Of a stretch of 64,000 nucleotides of DNA, positions 28,954 through 38,518 are shown one piece after another. The position numbers and the translations under genes were made by a program. The notes below the pieces were generated by a model. That model was not told where the DNA came from. It saw nothing but the letters and a program-made list of their open reading frames with translations, and ran no database searches. This DNA comes from Alloprevotella sp. OH1205_COT-284 (GTDB lineage: Bacteria > Bacteroidota > Bacteroidia > Bacteroidales > Bacteroidaceae): positions 16,180 through 80,179 of the forward strand of contig NZ_RQYI01000008.1 in the NCBI RefSeq assembly GCF_003859795.1, given 5' to 3'. The number at the start of each line of letters is the position of its first letter. Position 1 is the first letter of the stretch.

Positions 28954-29655
28954 ATGGCCGCTCTCTATCTCATCCCCGTCACCCTCGGCGACACCCCGAT
29001 CGACAAGGTGCTCCCTTCACACAATCGCGACATCATTCTCTCTATTCGCCACTTCATCGTCGAAGAAATTCGCACCGCGCGACGCTTCCTCAAAGCCGTA
29101 GAACGGAGCATAGACATCAACGCCCTCACCTTCTATGAAATGGGCAAACATGCCGATGCGGCGCGATTTTCGCAGTTTCTTGCCCCCTTGCGGCGCGGTG
29201 AGAGCGTGGGAGTGATCAGCGAAGCCGGCTGTCCGGCCGTGGCCGACCCCGGTGCCGACATCGTCGCCATTGCCCAGCGCGAGGGTTTGTCGGTGGTGCC
29301 GCTCGTCGGCCCGTCGAGCATCTTGCTTTCGGTGATGGCATCGGGGCTCAACGGACAAAGCTTTGCCTTTCACGGCTATCTGCCCATCGACGCCGCTGAG
29401 CGCGTCAAACGTCTCCGACAACTTGAAGCGCGCGCCATGACCGAAAAGCAGACGCAGCTTTTCATCGAAACACCCTATCGCAACGCACGTCTTTTTGCCG
29501 ACATCCTCTCCGCTTGTGCGCCCAAAACACGCTTGTGCGTAGCGGCAGGACTGACGACCGAAGCGGAATTCATCCGCACCCGAACACTCAAAGAATGGAA
29601 ACAGTGCGGACTGCCCGACCTGGGAAAAACACCGGCTATCTTTCTCATCGGCTGA
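28954..29655 (+). CDS. RsmI-like SAM-dependent methyltransferase (tetrapyrrole methylase fold)
   Basis: 233 residues. The conserved block GVISEAGCPAVADPGADIV and 'VPLVGPSSILLSVMASGLNGQSFAFHGYLP' belong to the YraL/RsmI family, which 2'-O-methylates C1402 of 16S rRNA. It is shorter than E. coli RsmI (286 residues), a compact form seen in Bacteroidetes, so identity as RsmI itself is inferred. It starts 7 bases after the glycosyltransferase stop at 28946. Confidence 0.85.
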   Translation: MAALYLIPVTLGDTPIDKVLPSHNRDIILSIRHFIVEEIRTARRFLKAVERSIDINALTFYEMGKHADAARFSQFLAPLRRGESVGVISEAGCPAVADPGADIVAIAQREGLSVVPLVGPSSILLSVMASGLNGQSFAFHGYLPIDAAERVKRLRQLEARAMTEKQTQLFIETPYRNARLFADILSACAPKTRLCVAAGLTTEAEFIRTRTLKEWKQCGLPDLGKTPAIFLIG

Positions 29656-30185
29656 CGCCTCACCTCTCTACATTGCTTTGCCACAAATTTAATATAATGG
29701 CCAAGACTGATCGCTACCCAAGGTTTCAAGACTAATTTGTTGGATTTTGGACTTGTTCGACAATTTTATGACTTTACTATAAACCGACTATCCGGTAAAA
29801 ATGTGTACTTTTGCTCATGTTACCGGCGTTTTTTATTACACAAGCAAAGTGGCAATAAGATTCTGCAAGAGGGTTTCAGCCTTATTTGTGATAATATAAA
29901 ACTTTACCGGACAGCAATATTTTCTTTTATAGCTGTTCGGTAATCTCTGCGTTTTGTGGACTTCTGAATCTTCTCGAAGAAACTTTGAATGGACAAAGAA
30001 AAATATTGTCTGACAAAATGACAGAATATGCTTGTCCTAATAGAGTTGGCAAAGACTTTGCATCGAAAATAAACAGAACTTCCGAACGTGTCATTGCCTG
30101 AGAAAATACTGCGTATGTTTTTTAGACAACTGGCATAGGGGAAAACTCGGATAAATATAATCACAACAGATAAACACATTACATT
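29656..30185. other. 530-bp gap before groES with inverted repeats and direct repeats
   Basis: No protein is supported. CCGGTAA (29792-29798) faces TTACCGG (29820-29826) around a TACTTTTG promoter-like box (29806-29813). TTACCGGACAGC (29904-29915) pairs with GCTGTTCGGTAA (29932-29943) with one G-U. A direct repeat TGACA-AAA-TGACA lies at 30011-30023, about 160 bases before groES, and could be a heat-shock operator. No CIRCE element is seen. Confidence 0.5.
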
Positions 30186-30458
30186 ATGAACATCAAACCT
30201 CTTGCTGATCGCGTGCTGATTCAGCCCGCAGCTGCCGAAGAAAAGACCGTTGGCGGTATTATTATTCCTGATACCGCAAAGGAGAAGCCTTTGCAAGGCC
30301 TTGTTGTTGCAGTGGGAAATGGCACCAAAGATGAAGAAATGGTACTTAAAGTTTCAGACAAGGTGCTCTATGGAAAGTATTCCGGTACGGAAGTAGAGCT
30401 TGATGGTGAAAAATATCTCATCATGCGTCAAAGTGACGTCTTGGCGATACTGGCTTAA
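30186..30458 (+). CDS. groES: co-chaperonin GroES
   Basis: 90 residues with the Hsp10 start '[34 protein letters not shown]' and the mobile loop between, then '[33 protein letters not shown]'-type core. It caps the GroEL cavity. It lies 79 bases before groEL in the usual order. Confidence 0.97.
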   Translation: MNIKPLADRVLIQPAAAEEKTVGGIIIPDTAKEKPLQGLVVAVGNGTKDEEMVLKVSDKVLYGKYSGTEVELDGEKYLIMRQSDVLAILA

Positions 30459-30507
30459 TAAAGCTCCGCTTATTTTCTCCTTATATAATATTGAAACAAA
30501 GGCATGA

Positions 30508-32175
<1,668 letters not shown>

Positions 32176-32214
32176 GATTTCTTTCTGCGTACTACCGTAG
32201 ACATTGTTTTAGCT

Positions 32215-32255
32215 AAAAAGGTGCTTCCTCAAAATTTGGGGATGCACCTTTTTTT
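32215..32255 (+). terminator. terminator of groESL
   Basis: AAAAAGGTGC (32215-32224) and GCACCTTTTTTT (32244-32255) form the stem and U-tail; the xerC-like gene converges from the other side. Confidence 0.88.
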
Positions 32256-32304
32256 GATGAAATGGTATCGCTACTATCTCCTGAAAGTGGGTAAGCTCCA
32301 TGTT

Positions 32305-33207
32305 TTACTCCTCGTCGTGAGGATGCGAGCGTGCGTATTGCTCTTTGAGCTCGGCGAGTGTCGTGTGTGTGTAGATAGCGGTGGTGGTCACGCTTTCGTG
32401 TCCGAGCAGTTGTCGGATGGCTTCGAGTTGTGCCCCTCCCGATAGCATGGCGGTGGCGAAGCTGTGGCGCAAGACGTGTGGCGACCGTTTCTGTTGTGTC
32501 GTCACAGCCGAAAGAGTGGCATTTACCATTTTGCGCAGAGAGGTGTAAGACAGGCGTTGTCCTCTTTTGTTGAGAAACAAGGCCACCTCATCATGAGGGA
32601 GGGAGGAATATGTCGCCGCCCGTAGGGAGAGATAGCGATTAAGGGCTTCCGCCAATTCTTTTCCATAGGGAATGATGCGTTGTTTGTTTCCTTTTCCCGT
32701 TACCCTTATTGTGTTACTGCTTTCGCGGATGTCTTGCAGATTGAGGGCGAGTAGTTCGGCAGCTCTGATGCCGGTGTGATAGAGCAGCAGCAGGAGTGTT
32801 CGATCCCGACAGCCTATATAATCGTCGGAGAAAGGGTAATGTGAAAAAAGAAGATCCATTTCGCTTTCTTTGATGAAAGTCGGCAGTCGTTTGGGCGTTT
32901 TGGGATTGCTGACTAAACGTGCCGGATCGACGGAAACTCGCCCTTCGCGCAGTAAGAATTTATAGAACGAACGCAGCGCAGACAAAGATTTATTGACAGT
33001 GTTGGGGGCATATCCGTTTTCCATCATCCATGCCACCCAACGTCTTACGCAAAGCGTGTCTACCTCTGTCCATGAGATGTTCGGATTTCGTGCTCTCATG
33101 TAGTCTGCGCAGTCGTTGAGGGCGATGCGGTAGGTTTCGTGGGTACGAGGAGAGCATCCGCGTTGCGCGAGCATGTAGTGCAGAAAGTCGTTGATCCAAA
33201 TGAGCAT
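32305..33207 (-). CDS. tyrosine recombinase, XerC/XerD-like
   Basis: 300 residues with an N-terminal SAM-like core-binding domain (about 1-95) and a catalytic domain. Catalytic residues are R148 (GIRAAELL), K172, H244-x-x-R247 (HVLRHSFAT), H270 (LLGHES) and Y279 (TAIYTH). The length and the position next to rpsU match the chromosomal Xer-type recombinase of Bacteroidales that resolves chromosome dimers, rather than a mobile-element integrase. The rpsU gene lies 214 bases upstream on the same strand with a terminator-like hairpin between. Confidence 0.88.
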   Translation of the reverse strand: MLIWINDFLHYMLAQRGCSPRTHETYRIALNDCADYMRARNPNISWTEVDTLCVRRWVAWMMENGYAPNTVNKSLSALRSFYKFLLREGRVSVDPARLVSNPKTPKRLPTFIKESEMDLLFSHYPFSDDYIGCRDRTLLLLLYHTGIRAAELLALNLQDIRESSNTIRVTGKGNKQRIIPYGKELAEALNRYLSLRAATYSSLPHDEVALFLNKRGQRLSYTSLRKMVNATLSAVTTQQKRSPHVLRHSFATAMLSGGAQLEAIRQLLGHESVTTTAIYTHTTLAELKEQYARSHPHDEE

Positions 33208-33360
33208 GGCGTTTTATTGAGGGAAGACGGAAGATAGGGGGGGATGCAGAAAAGAGAGAGAAGGGCGAGAAGGTGAAGAGCGATGACGGTTTTTCTTGAT
33301 GCGTCAATCTTATTGCGTCGTCGAATGCCTGTACGGGGTGATGATCGGAGGGAGAAGAGA

Positions 33361-33405
33361 TAAAATAATACGCCGCTCTCGAAGAGTTTCGGAGCGGCGT
33401 TTTTG
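33361..33405 (-). terminator. terminator after rpsU (usable on both strands)
   Basis: ACGCCGCTC (33370-33378) and GAGCGGCGT (33392-33400) form a 9-bp stem, with T-rich sequence on either exit. On the minus strand it separates rpsU from the recombinase gene. Confidence 0.75.
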
Positions 33406-33421
33406 GGGTGCAACCGTAGGG

Positions 33422-33613
33422 TCAGTCTTCGTTGCGGTGAAGAGCCTGAACGTAGATGGCGTGCTCTTTGGCAAGGCGTTTGAGTACGCTGGGCTTGTCG
33501 AATTGTTGGCGACGACGGAGCTCTTTTACTACACCGGTCTTTTCAAATTTTCTCTTGAATTTTTTGAGGGCGCGTTCAATGTTTTCGCCTTCCTTAACGG
33601 GTACTACAATCAT
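33422..33613 (-). CDS. rpsU: 30S ribosomal protein S21
   Basis: 63 residues: MIVVPVKEGENIERALKKFKRKF, then VVKELRRRQQFDKPSVLKR, the basic S21 pattern. It takes part in initiation on the 30S subunit. In Bacteroidetes, S21 with S18 and S6 is associated with hiding the anti-Shine-Dalgarno sequence, consistent with the lack of such sites in this window. Confidence 0.95.
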   Translation of the reverse strand: MIVVPVKEGENIERALKKFKRKFEKTGVVKELRRRQQFDKPSVLKRLAKEHAIYVQALHRNED

Positions 33614-33663
33614 TTTTGTGTGTTGAATTTATTTTTGTTGATTTTTTCTTGCTTTGCAATGTA

Positions 33664-33671
33664 CAAAGGTA
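33664..33671 (-). promoter_or_regulatory. -7 promoter box of rpsU
   Basis: The minus strand reads TACCTTTG, 51 bases before the rpsU ATG. CTTG at 33693-33690 is a weak -33 with an 18-base spacer. Confidence 0.65.
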
Positions 33672-33738
33672 AATATTATTTCTCACGCGCAAGGCTTTTG
33701 AGAAATAAATTTGATGTAAAAGTGCGTCAATGCACGAT

Positions 33739-33760
33739 TTTTGTCATCTTGATGACAAAA
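33739..33760. repeat. perfect 10-bp palindrome
   Basis: TTTTGTCATC (33739-33748), TT, GATGACAAAA (33751-33760). It is about 70 bases upstream of the rpsU -7 box and downstream of the NlpC/P60 gene, so it may be an operator or a weak terminator. Confidence 0.55.
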
Positions 33761-33922
33761 GAACAAGTGTTTGTAGTGTTAAGAATGTTCTAAGTTGGAA
33801 TGAACCCTCCTTTCTATTGTTTTTGGGGCTTTTCGCCTTATGATTTTCGCTTTTGAGCGATGTTGGTGTCAGAAAAACGGACTCTAAAATTGCGAGATAC
33901 AACAATTTGGAGTGGGCTGTGT

Positions 33923-34588
33923 TTATTGCACGATGCGGCGTGCTCCGATGTAGCGGCTGCTGTAATAGGCCTGTTTCGAATCGTCCACTCTGATGCCGGA
34001 GGATCGGCTGGCGTGTATGAATTTGAAACTTTGGGTGTGGGGATTGACTTCGGTGACGATGCCCACATGTCCGACGTTTCGGCTTCTTCTCGATCCTCCG
34101 AAAAAGACGAGGTCGCCTTTGCGAAGTTGTTTGACGTCGGCCACGGGTTTTCCCTCGTTGAATTGGCTTCTCGACGACCGGGTGAGTTGAATGTTTTGTT
34201 GTTTGAACACGTAGCTCGTGAAGCCGCTGCAATCAAAGCCGTTGGGATTGCTCTGCCCGCTGCGGTAGCGTACGCCGATGTATCTGAACGCGGTGGTGAG
34301 CAGTTTGTCTATGAGTCGATTGTTCTCCTCAAAGTCAAGTGAGTTTTCGTTTTCTTTTTCTGTTTCCGATGCTTGGATTTTTTCGAAGGCTTTTTTCAGT
34401 TGCAGTTCTTCGAGTCGCGGTCGTGTGCGTTCGATGCGTGCTTGCAGCGGAAGTGTGTCCCCCAACAGCGTGGCGTGGTAGTCGGTCACATCTTCCTCAT
34501 ATTTTGCGTGTACGCCATTGTTGTACGATGCAGCCAACCAGCCGGCAAAAGCAAATGTGGCAATGACGAAGATGTGTTTGGGTTTCAC
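33923..34588 (-). CDS. NlpC/P60 (C40) cell-wall endopeptidase
   Basis: 221 residues from a GTG at 34588. An N-terminal hydrophobic segment (HIFVIATFAFAGWLAA) is a signal or anchor, then a charged coiled region, then the C40 domain: catalytic Cys in FDCSGFTSYVF, His in GHVGIV and the third polar residue in FIHAS. It cleaves peptidoglycan stem peptides. The frame holds no ATG. A TTG at 34636 overlaps the -7 box at 34634-34641, so it would not be in the mRNA, and GTG 34588 is the best start. Confidence 0.85.
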   Translation of the reverse strand: MKPKHIFVIATFAFAGWLAASYNNGVHAKYEEDVTDYHATLLGDTLPLQARIERTRPRLEELQLKKAFEKIQASETEKENENSLDFEENNRLIDKLLTTAFRYIGVRYRSGQSNPNGFDCSGFTSYVFKQQNIQLTRSSRSQFNEGKPVADVKQLRKGDLVFFGGSRRSRNVGHVGIVTEVNPHTQSFKFIHASRSSGIRVDDSKQAYYSSRYIGARRIVQ

Positions 34589-34633
34589 GGCAAAGGCTTT
34601 AAAGGAAATGAATAAAGATTTCAGAAAACGAAG

Positions 34634-34641
34634 CAAAGATA
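34634..34641 (-). promoter_or_regulatory. -7 promoter box of the NlpC/P60 gene
   Basis: The minus strand reads TATCTTTG, with CTTG about 20 bases upstream as a partial -33. It decides the start codon of the gene. Confidence 0.65.
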
Positions 34642-34720
34642 CATTTTTTTGCCGAATAGGCCAAGTTTCTTGCTCGATTTTCTGAAATCTTCACGATGGT
34701 ATGTCGTTTTGCTTTTCGTT

Positions 34721-36250
34721 TTATTGTCGACGGAAGCGAATCGAGTCGTCGTATTGCTCTTGAAGACGCAGCAGTTCTTTTTTCAAGTTTCGGGTGAGTC
34801 GCTCGGTGCCGGGTTTTCCGTAGAGGTTGTTCATTTCCTGCGGATCCTCTTTGAGATCATAAAGTTCCCAACTGTCGATGTCGTTGTAGAAGTGGATGAG
34901 TTTGTATCTCTCCGTTCTCACGCCATAGTGTCGTTTCACGCTGTGTTCGGCGGGATATTCGTAGAAGTGGTAGTACAGACTTTTTCGCCATTTCTTGGGT
35001 TTTTCCCCTTTGAGCAGCGGCAGGAGGGACACTCCCTGAATGTCGGGCGGTATGGGGGTGCCGGCCAGTTCGAGGAAAGTGGGTGCGTAGTCGATGTTTT
35101 GCACCATTTGGTTGATGTCGCCTCGTGTTTTGAAGCCTTTGGGCAGCCGCATGAGCAAGGGGGTGGAGAAAGACTCCTCATACATAAATCGTTTGTCGAA
35201 CCATCCGTGTTCGCCCATATAAAATCCTTGGTCGGAGGTATATACCACGAGGGTGTTGTCGAGCAATCCTTGTTCTTTCAGGTGATCAAGCAGTCGTCCC
35301 ACGTTGTCGTCGAGCGATTTGAGAACTTTGGCGTAGTCACGCATGTAGCGTTGGAACTTATATTCCGTGAGGGCTCGTCCGCTGAGGTTTTGGCGATAGA
35401 AGTCCACGGTGAGCGAGTCGTGGAAGAAATCGTAGACGGCGCGATCTTTCGAGTCGAGTCGTCCGATCATGTTCATGTATCCCTGATTGATGCGTCGTGT
35501 GCGGTTGGGGTCATAAATTTTGCAGTCGTAGTCGAGTATCAGATCCTTTCCCACTTCCATGGTTGTGGCTCCTGCTGCCTGCCTTCCTTCGTAGTTGTCA
35601 TAGAAGTTGGCCGGCAGGGGGAAAGTGGTGTCTTCGTATTCGTGCAGATATTTGAGTTCGGGCAGCCAGTTGCGGTGGCAGGCTTTGTGGTGTACGAAGA
35701 GGGCGAAAGGTTTGCTTTTGTCTCTTTGTTCGTCGAGCCATTTAATGGCTTTGTCGGTAACGATGTTGGTGAGGTATCCTTGCACGCGGTAGCGTCCTTT
35801 TTCGTTGATGAAGTCGGGGTTGTAGTAATCTCCCTGTCCGGGTAGCACGTCCCAGTGGTCGAAGCCGGTGGGTGTGCTGTGCAGGTGCCATTTCCCGATG
35901 ATAGACGTTTGGTATCCTGCTTTTTGGAGGAGTTTGGGCATGGTTTGCTGACTGCCGTCAAATATGCCGTGTTCGTTGTTGGTGAACCCGTTTTTGTGAG
36001 AGTGTTTTCCCGTGAGCATGCAGGCGCGCGAAGGTCCGCTCAGCGAGTTGGCCACGAACGAACGCGTGAATTTCACTCCATCTGCCGCGATGCGGTCGAG
36101 GTTGGGTGTTTTTACGTTTCGAGTGTCGTAGGCCGATAGCATTTGTGCCGTGTGGTCATCGGTCATGATGTAGACGATGTTGTAGCGTTGTTGCGCTGCG
36201 GCCAATGCGGGCAGCAGGCAGGCTGCCACGGGGAGTATTTGTTTTCTCAT
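34721..36250 (-). CDS. secreted type I sulfatase (Ser-type)
   Basis: 509 residues with a signal peptide (MRKQILPVAACLLPALAAAQ). The alkaline-phosphatase-fold motifs are intact: N-terminal metal site IVYIMTDDH, the formylglycine motif S71-G-P-S-R, GKWHLH, and 'YTSDQGFYMGEHGW'. A Ser at the active site means it needs the radical-SAM maturase anSME, which is not in the window. It resembles GlcNAc-6-sulfate/mucin-desulfating sulfatases of gut and oral Bacteroidales, but the substrate is inferred. It lies 91 bases after glmM on the same strand, separated by a strong hairpin. Confidence 0.92.
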   Translation of the reverse strand: MRKQILPVAACLLPALAAAQQRYNIVYIMTDDHTAQMLSAYDTRNVKTPNLDRIAADGVKFTRSFVANSLSGPSRACMLTGKHSHKNGFTNNEHGIFDGSQQTMPKLLQKAGYQTSIIGKWHLHSTPTGFDHWDVLPGQGDYYNPDFINEKGRYRVQGYLTNIVTDKAIKWLDEQRDKSKPFALFVHHKACHRNWLPELKYLHEYEDTTFPLPANFYDNYEGRQAAGATTMEVGKDLILDYDCKIYDPNRTRRINQGYMNMIGRLDSKDRAVYDFFHDSLTVDFYRQNLSGRALTEYKFQRYMRDYAKVLKSLDDNVGRLLDHLKEQGLLDNTLVVYTSDQGFYMGEHGWFDKRFMYEESFSTPLLMRLPKGFKTRGDINQMVQNIDYAPTFLELAGTPIPPDIQGVSLLPLLKGEKPKKWRKSLYYHFYEYPAEHSVKRHYGVRTERYKLIHFYNDIDSWELYDLKEDPQEMNNLYGKPGTERLTRNLKKELLRLQEQYDDSIRFRRQ

Positions 36251-36274
36251 GATGAAGTGTAGGTGTAAAGAAGA

Positions 36275-36322
36275 GGATTGGCCTTCTTCTCTCCGATCCG
36301 TAGAGAGACGAACGGCCAATCC
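36275..36322 (-). terminator. hairpin between glmM and the sulfatase gene
   Basis: GGATTGGCC (36275-36283) and GGCCAATCC (36314-36322) form the base of a long stem that continues inward (CTCTC/GAGAG). On the minus strand TCTTCTTT follows, a weak U-tail. Confidence 0.7.
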
Positions 36323-36341
36323 GTTGTGTTTGTCCGATGTT

Positions 36342-37736
36342 TTATTGTTGCGTCATGGTGTAGACCATATCTACAATCTGTTGTGCCAGAGCGTCGGCTT
36401 CTTCCCGCGTGTGTGCTTCGGCATATACGCGGATGATGGGTTCGGTGTTGGATTTGCGCAGATGCACCCATTTGTCGGGAAAGTCGATTTTCACGCCGTC
36501 GATGTCGGTCACCTGTTGTTCCTTGTAAATCTCTTTCACCTTTTGAAGAAGCATGAATATGTCGGTTGTGGGATCGAGATCCACGCGGTTTTTCGAGATG
36601 AAATATTGGGGCAGGCTGTCGCGCAGTTCGGAAGCTTTGTGTCCGGTTTTGGCGAGGTGTGTCAGAATGAGGGCAATGCCCACGAGGGCGTCGCGGCCGG
36701 AGTGGGCGGCCGGATAGATGACCCCTCCGTTGCCTTCTCCGCCGATTACGGCTCCGGTTTCTTTCATCTTCGTGACCACGTTCACTTCGCCCACGGCGGC
36801 CGGAGTGTAGTTGCAACCGTATTTTTCGGTCACATCTCTCAGTCCTCTTGTCGAAGAGAGGTTGCTCACGGTGTTGCCGGGGGTGTTTTGCAACACGTAG
36901 TCGGCCACGGCCACGAGTGTGTTTTCTTCGCCAAACATGGTGCCGTCTTCACAGACCAAGGCGAGGCGGTCGGCATCGGGATCGACCACAAAACCGATGT
37001 CGTGGCGTCCTTTGCGCATGAGGTTGCGTATTTCGGTGAGGTGTTCTTTGAGCGGTTCGGGGTTGTGGGCAAAGTCGCCGGTGGGTTCGCTGTTGAGCAT
37101 TGTCACTTGCGTTACTCCGAGCTGTCCGAGCAGTTTGGGAATGATGATGCCTCCCACGGAGTTTACCGCATCGACGGCCACGGAGAAGTGTGCGCGACGA
37201 ATGGCTTCGATGTCCACGAGTTCGAGCTGTTTGACCATTTCGATGTGGCGTTGGTCATAGCTGTAATTTTGAATGTAGCAGCCCAAATTGTCTACGTCGG
37301 CAAATTCATATCCGTCGGAATTGGCGCGGCGCACCACTTCGCTGGCTTCCGCGGGGGGAAGAAACTCTCCTTGTTCGTTGAGAAATTTCAGTGCGTTCCA
37401 CTGCCGCGGGTTGTGGCTTGCGGTGATGATGATGCCTCCGCAGGCATTTTCCCATTTCACGGCCAGTTCGGTCGTCGGGGTCGATGCCAAACCGATGTTG
37501 ATCACGTCGAAACCCATGCTCATGAGAGTTCCGCAGACCACTTGGCAGACCATTTCGCCCGAAATGCGGGCATCTCTACCCACCACGATTTTGCGGCGAT
37601 ATTTGCGGCTCACCACATTTTCGCGCAAGCTTGCATAAGCTGCCACAGACTTGGCGATGTCCACAGGGTTGAGGGTGTCGCCGATGCGGCCGCCAATGGT
37701 GCCGCGAAAACCGGAAATAGATTTGATAAGGGTCAT
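36342..37736 (-). CDS. glmM: phosphoglucosamine mutase-type phosphohexomutase
   Basis: 464 residues. Phosphoserine S107 in TASHNP, metal loop D252-PDADR, sugar-binding GEGNGGV and the phosphate-binding RKSNTEPIIRVY are all present. It converts glucosamine-6-P to glucosamine-1-P for peptidoglycan and LPS. In Bacteroidetes several phosphohexomutases look alike, so phosphomannomutase/phosphoglucomutase activity cannot be excluded. A -7 box lies 83 bases upstream. Confidence 0.88.
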   Translation of the reverse strand: MTLIKSISGFRGTIGGRIGDTLNPVDIAKSVAAYASLRENVVSRKYRRKIVVGRDARISGEMVCQVVCGTLMSMGFDVINIGLASTPTTELAVKWENACGGIIITASHNPRQWNALKFLNEQGEFLPPAEASEVVRRANSDGYEFADVDNLGCYIQNYSYDQRHIEMVKQLELVDIEAIRRAHFSVAVDAVNSVGGIIIPKLLGQLGVTQVTMLNSEPTGDFAHNPEPLKEHLTEIRNLMRKGRHDIGFVVDPDADRLALVCEDGTMFGEENTLVAVADYVLQNTPGNTVSNLSSTRGLRDVTEKYGCNYTPAAVGEVNVVTKMKETGAVIGGEGNGGVIYPAAHSGRDALVGIALILTHLAKTGHKASELRDSLPQYFISKNRVDLDPTTDIFMLLQKVKEIYKEQQVTDIDGVKIDFPDKWVHLRKSNTEPIIRVYAEAHTREEADALAQQIVDMVYTMTQQ

Positions 37737-37818
37737 ATTCGGTAAATCGTTAGAAGTTTTTCGGAAAGCTTAAAATGTGGAAAGCAGATAGGCTTGACAG
37801 ACGACCGATTTCCAGCAA

Positions 37819-37826
37819 CAAAAGTA
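37819..37826 (-). promoter_or_regulatory. -7 promoter box of glmM
   Basis: The minus strand reads TACTTTTG; no clear -33 element. Confidence 0.5.
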
Positions 37827-37997
37827 CGAAATTTTCGGTATATCTTCCATTTTTCTTGTTGCTTTTTTGAAAAAGAAGTTGAAATCAAGATCGGGCAGAA
37901 GCGGTAGGCGACCGAACCGACGGAGGAAGGGCATCGCCGTTTGGCAGATTGTGCTTCCTCGCGGCTCCTGCGTTTGGCTTGCCCGACGGTGTTGATT

Positions 37998-38482
37998 TCC
38001 CCCTGTTTTTTTGTTTTTTCCGTTTTGCTTCCGCTAAATCTTCTATCTTGCTGATATACTGTGTTTTGTTTGCGAAGGCAAAGTGAAGGTAAACTGGTTG
38101 TGGAATTTTTAATTATCTGAAAATCAGATTGCTGATAGCGGAGGCAAAAACTCTTTTTCCTTTCACTTGCTTCCGCCAAGCGGCGCGTGAAATCTCCTTC
38201 TTATGGCGAAGTGAAGGCAAAAAAACGAGTTAAAAGGGTGTATTTCAGTGTTTTGGAAATCCTTTTTTCATTTTGCCTTCACTTGCCTTCGCTAAAAACG
38301 GACTGATATTCAGGTGTTTGTCTCGTTTGGTGAAGGCAGTGAAAGCAAAATGCAATGATAAGGGAAACGCGCGCGTGCGCGCGTAAAAGAGATCAGAGGG
38401 AGTTTCTGCGGCGGAAAGATTTCACTACCTCCCATGTAGAACGAACGGGCTCTGAGGTAGAATTTTCCGCCTCAGAGGTAGT
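37998..38482 (-). repeat. dispersed ~490-bp repeat, copy 2 (inverted)
   Basis: Reverse orientation relative to copies 1 and 4 and clearly diverged from them. Reading plus to minus it keeps the same order: CTGAGGTAGA motifs (38450-38480), CCTCCCATGTAGAACG, alternating CG tract (38370-38385), then forward and reverse TTGCCTTCRC decamer pairs and a T-rich terminal block near 38000-38030. It fills the gap between glmM and the envelope operon. No ORF is supported. Confidence 0.85.
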
Positions 38483-38518
38483 TGCGGCCGGTTGTGCGTC
38501 AAAGAGCGGTGCTGCCCC

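Larger units (their letters stand above)
33614..33922. other. intergenic between rpsU and the NlpC/P60 gene
   Basis: Contains the rpsU promoter box and a perfect palindrome (listed separately). The open frames here are shadows with no coding support. Confidence 0.5.

Noticed and set aside
29737..29943. 68-codon frame before groES
   Set aside because: It lies across inverted repeats and has no family features.
32305..33207. Integrase of a mobile element
   Set aside because: Length, residues and the rpsU neighbour match the chromosomal Xer-type recombinase; no att sites or cargo are visible.
36247..36816. Long open frames opposite or overlapping glmM, sulfatase, rpoB and rpoC
   Set aside because: They are shadow frames of strongly supported genes and translate to low-complexity Arg/His-rich sequence.
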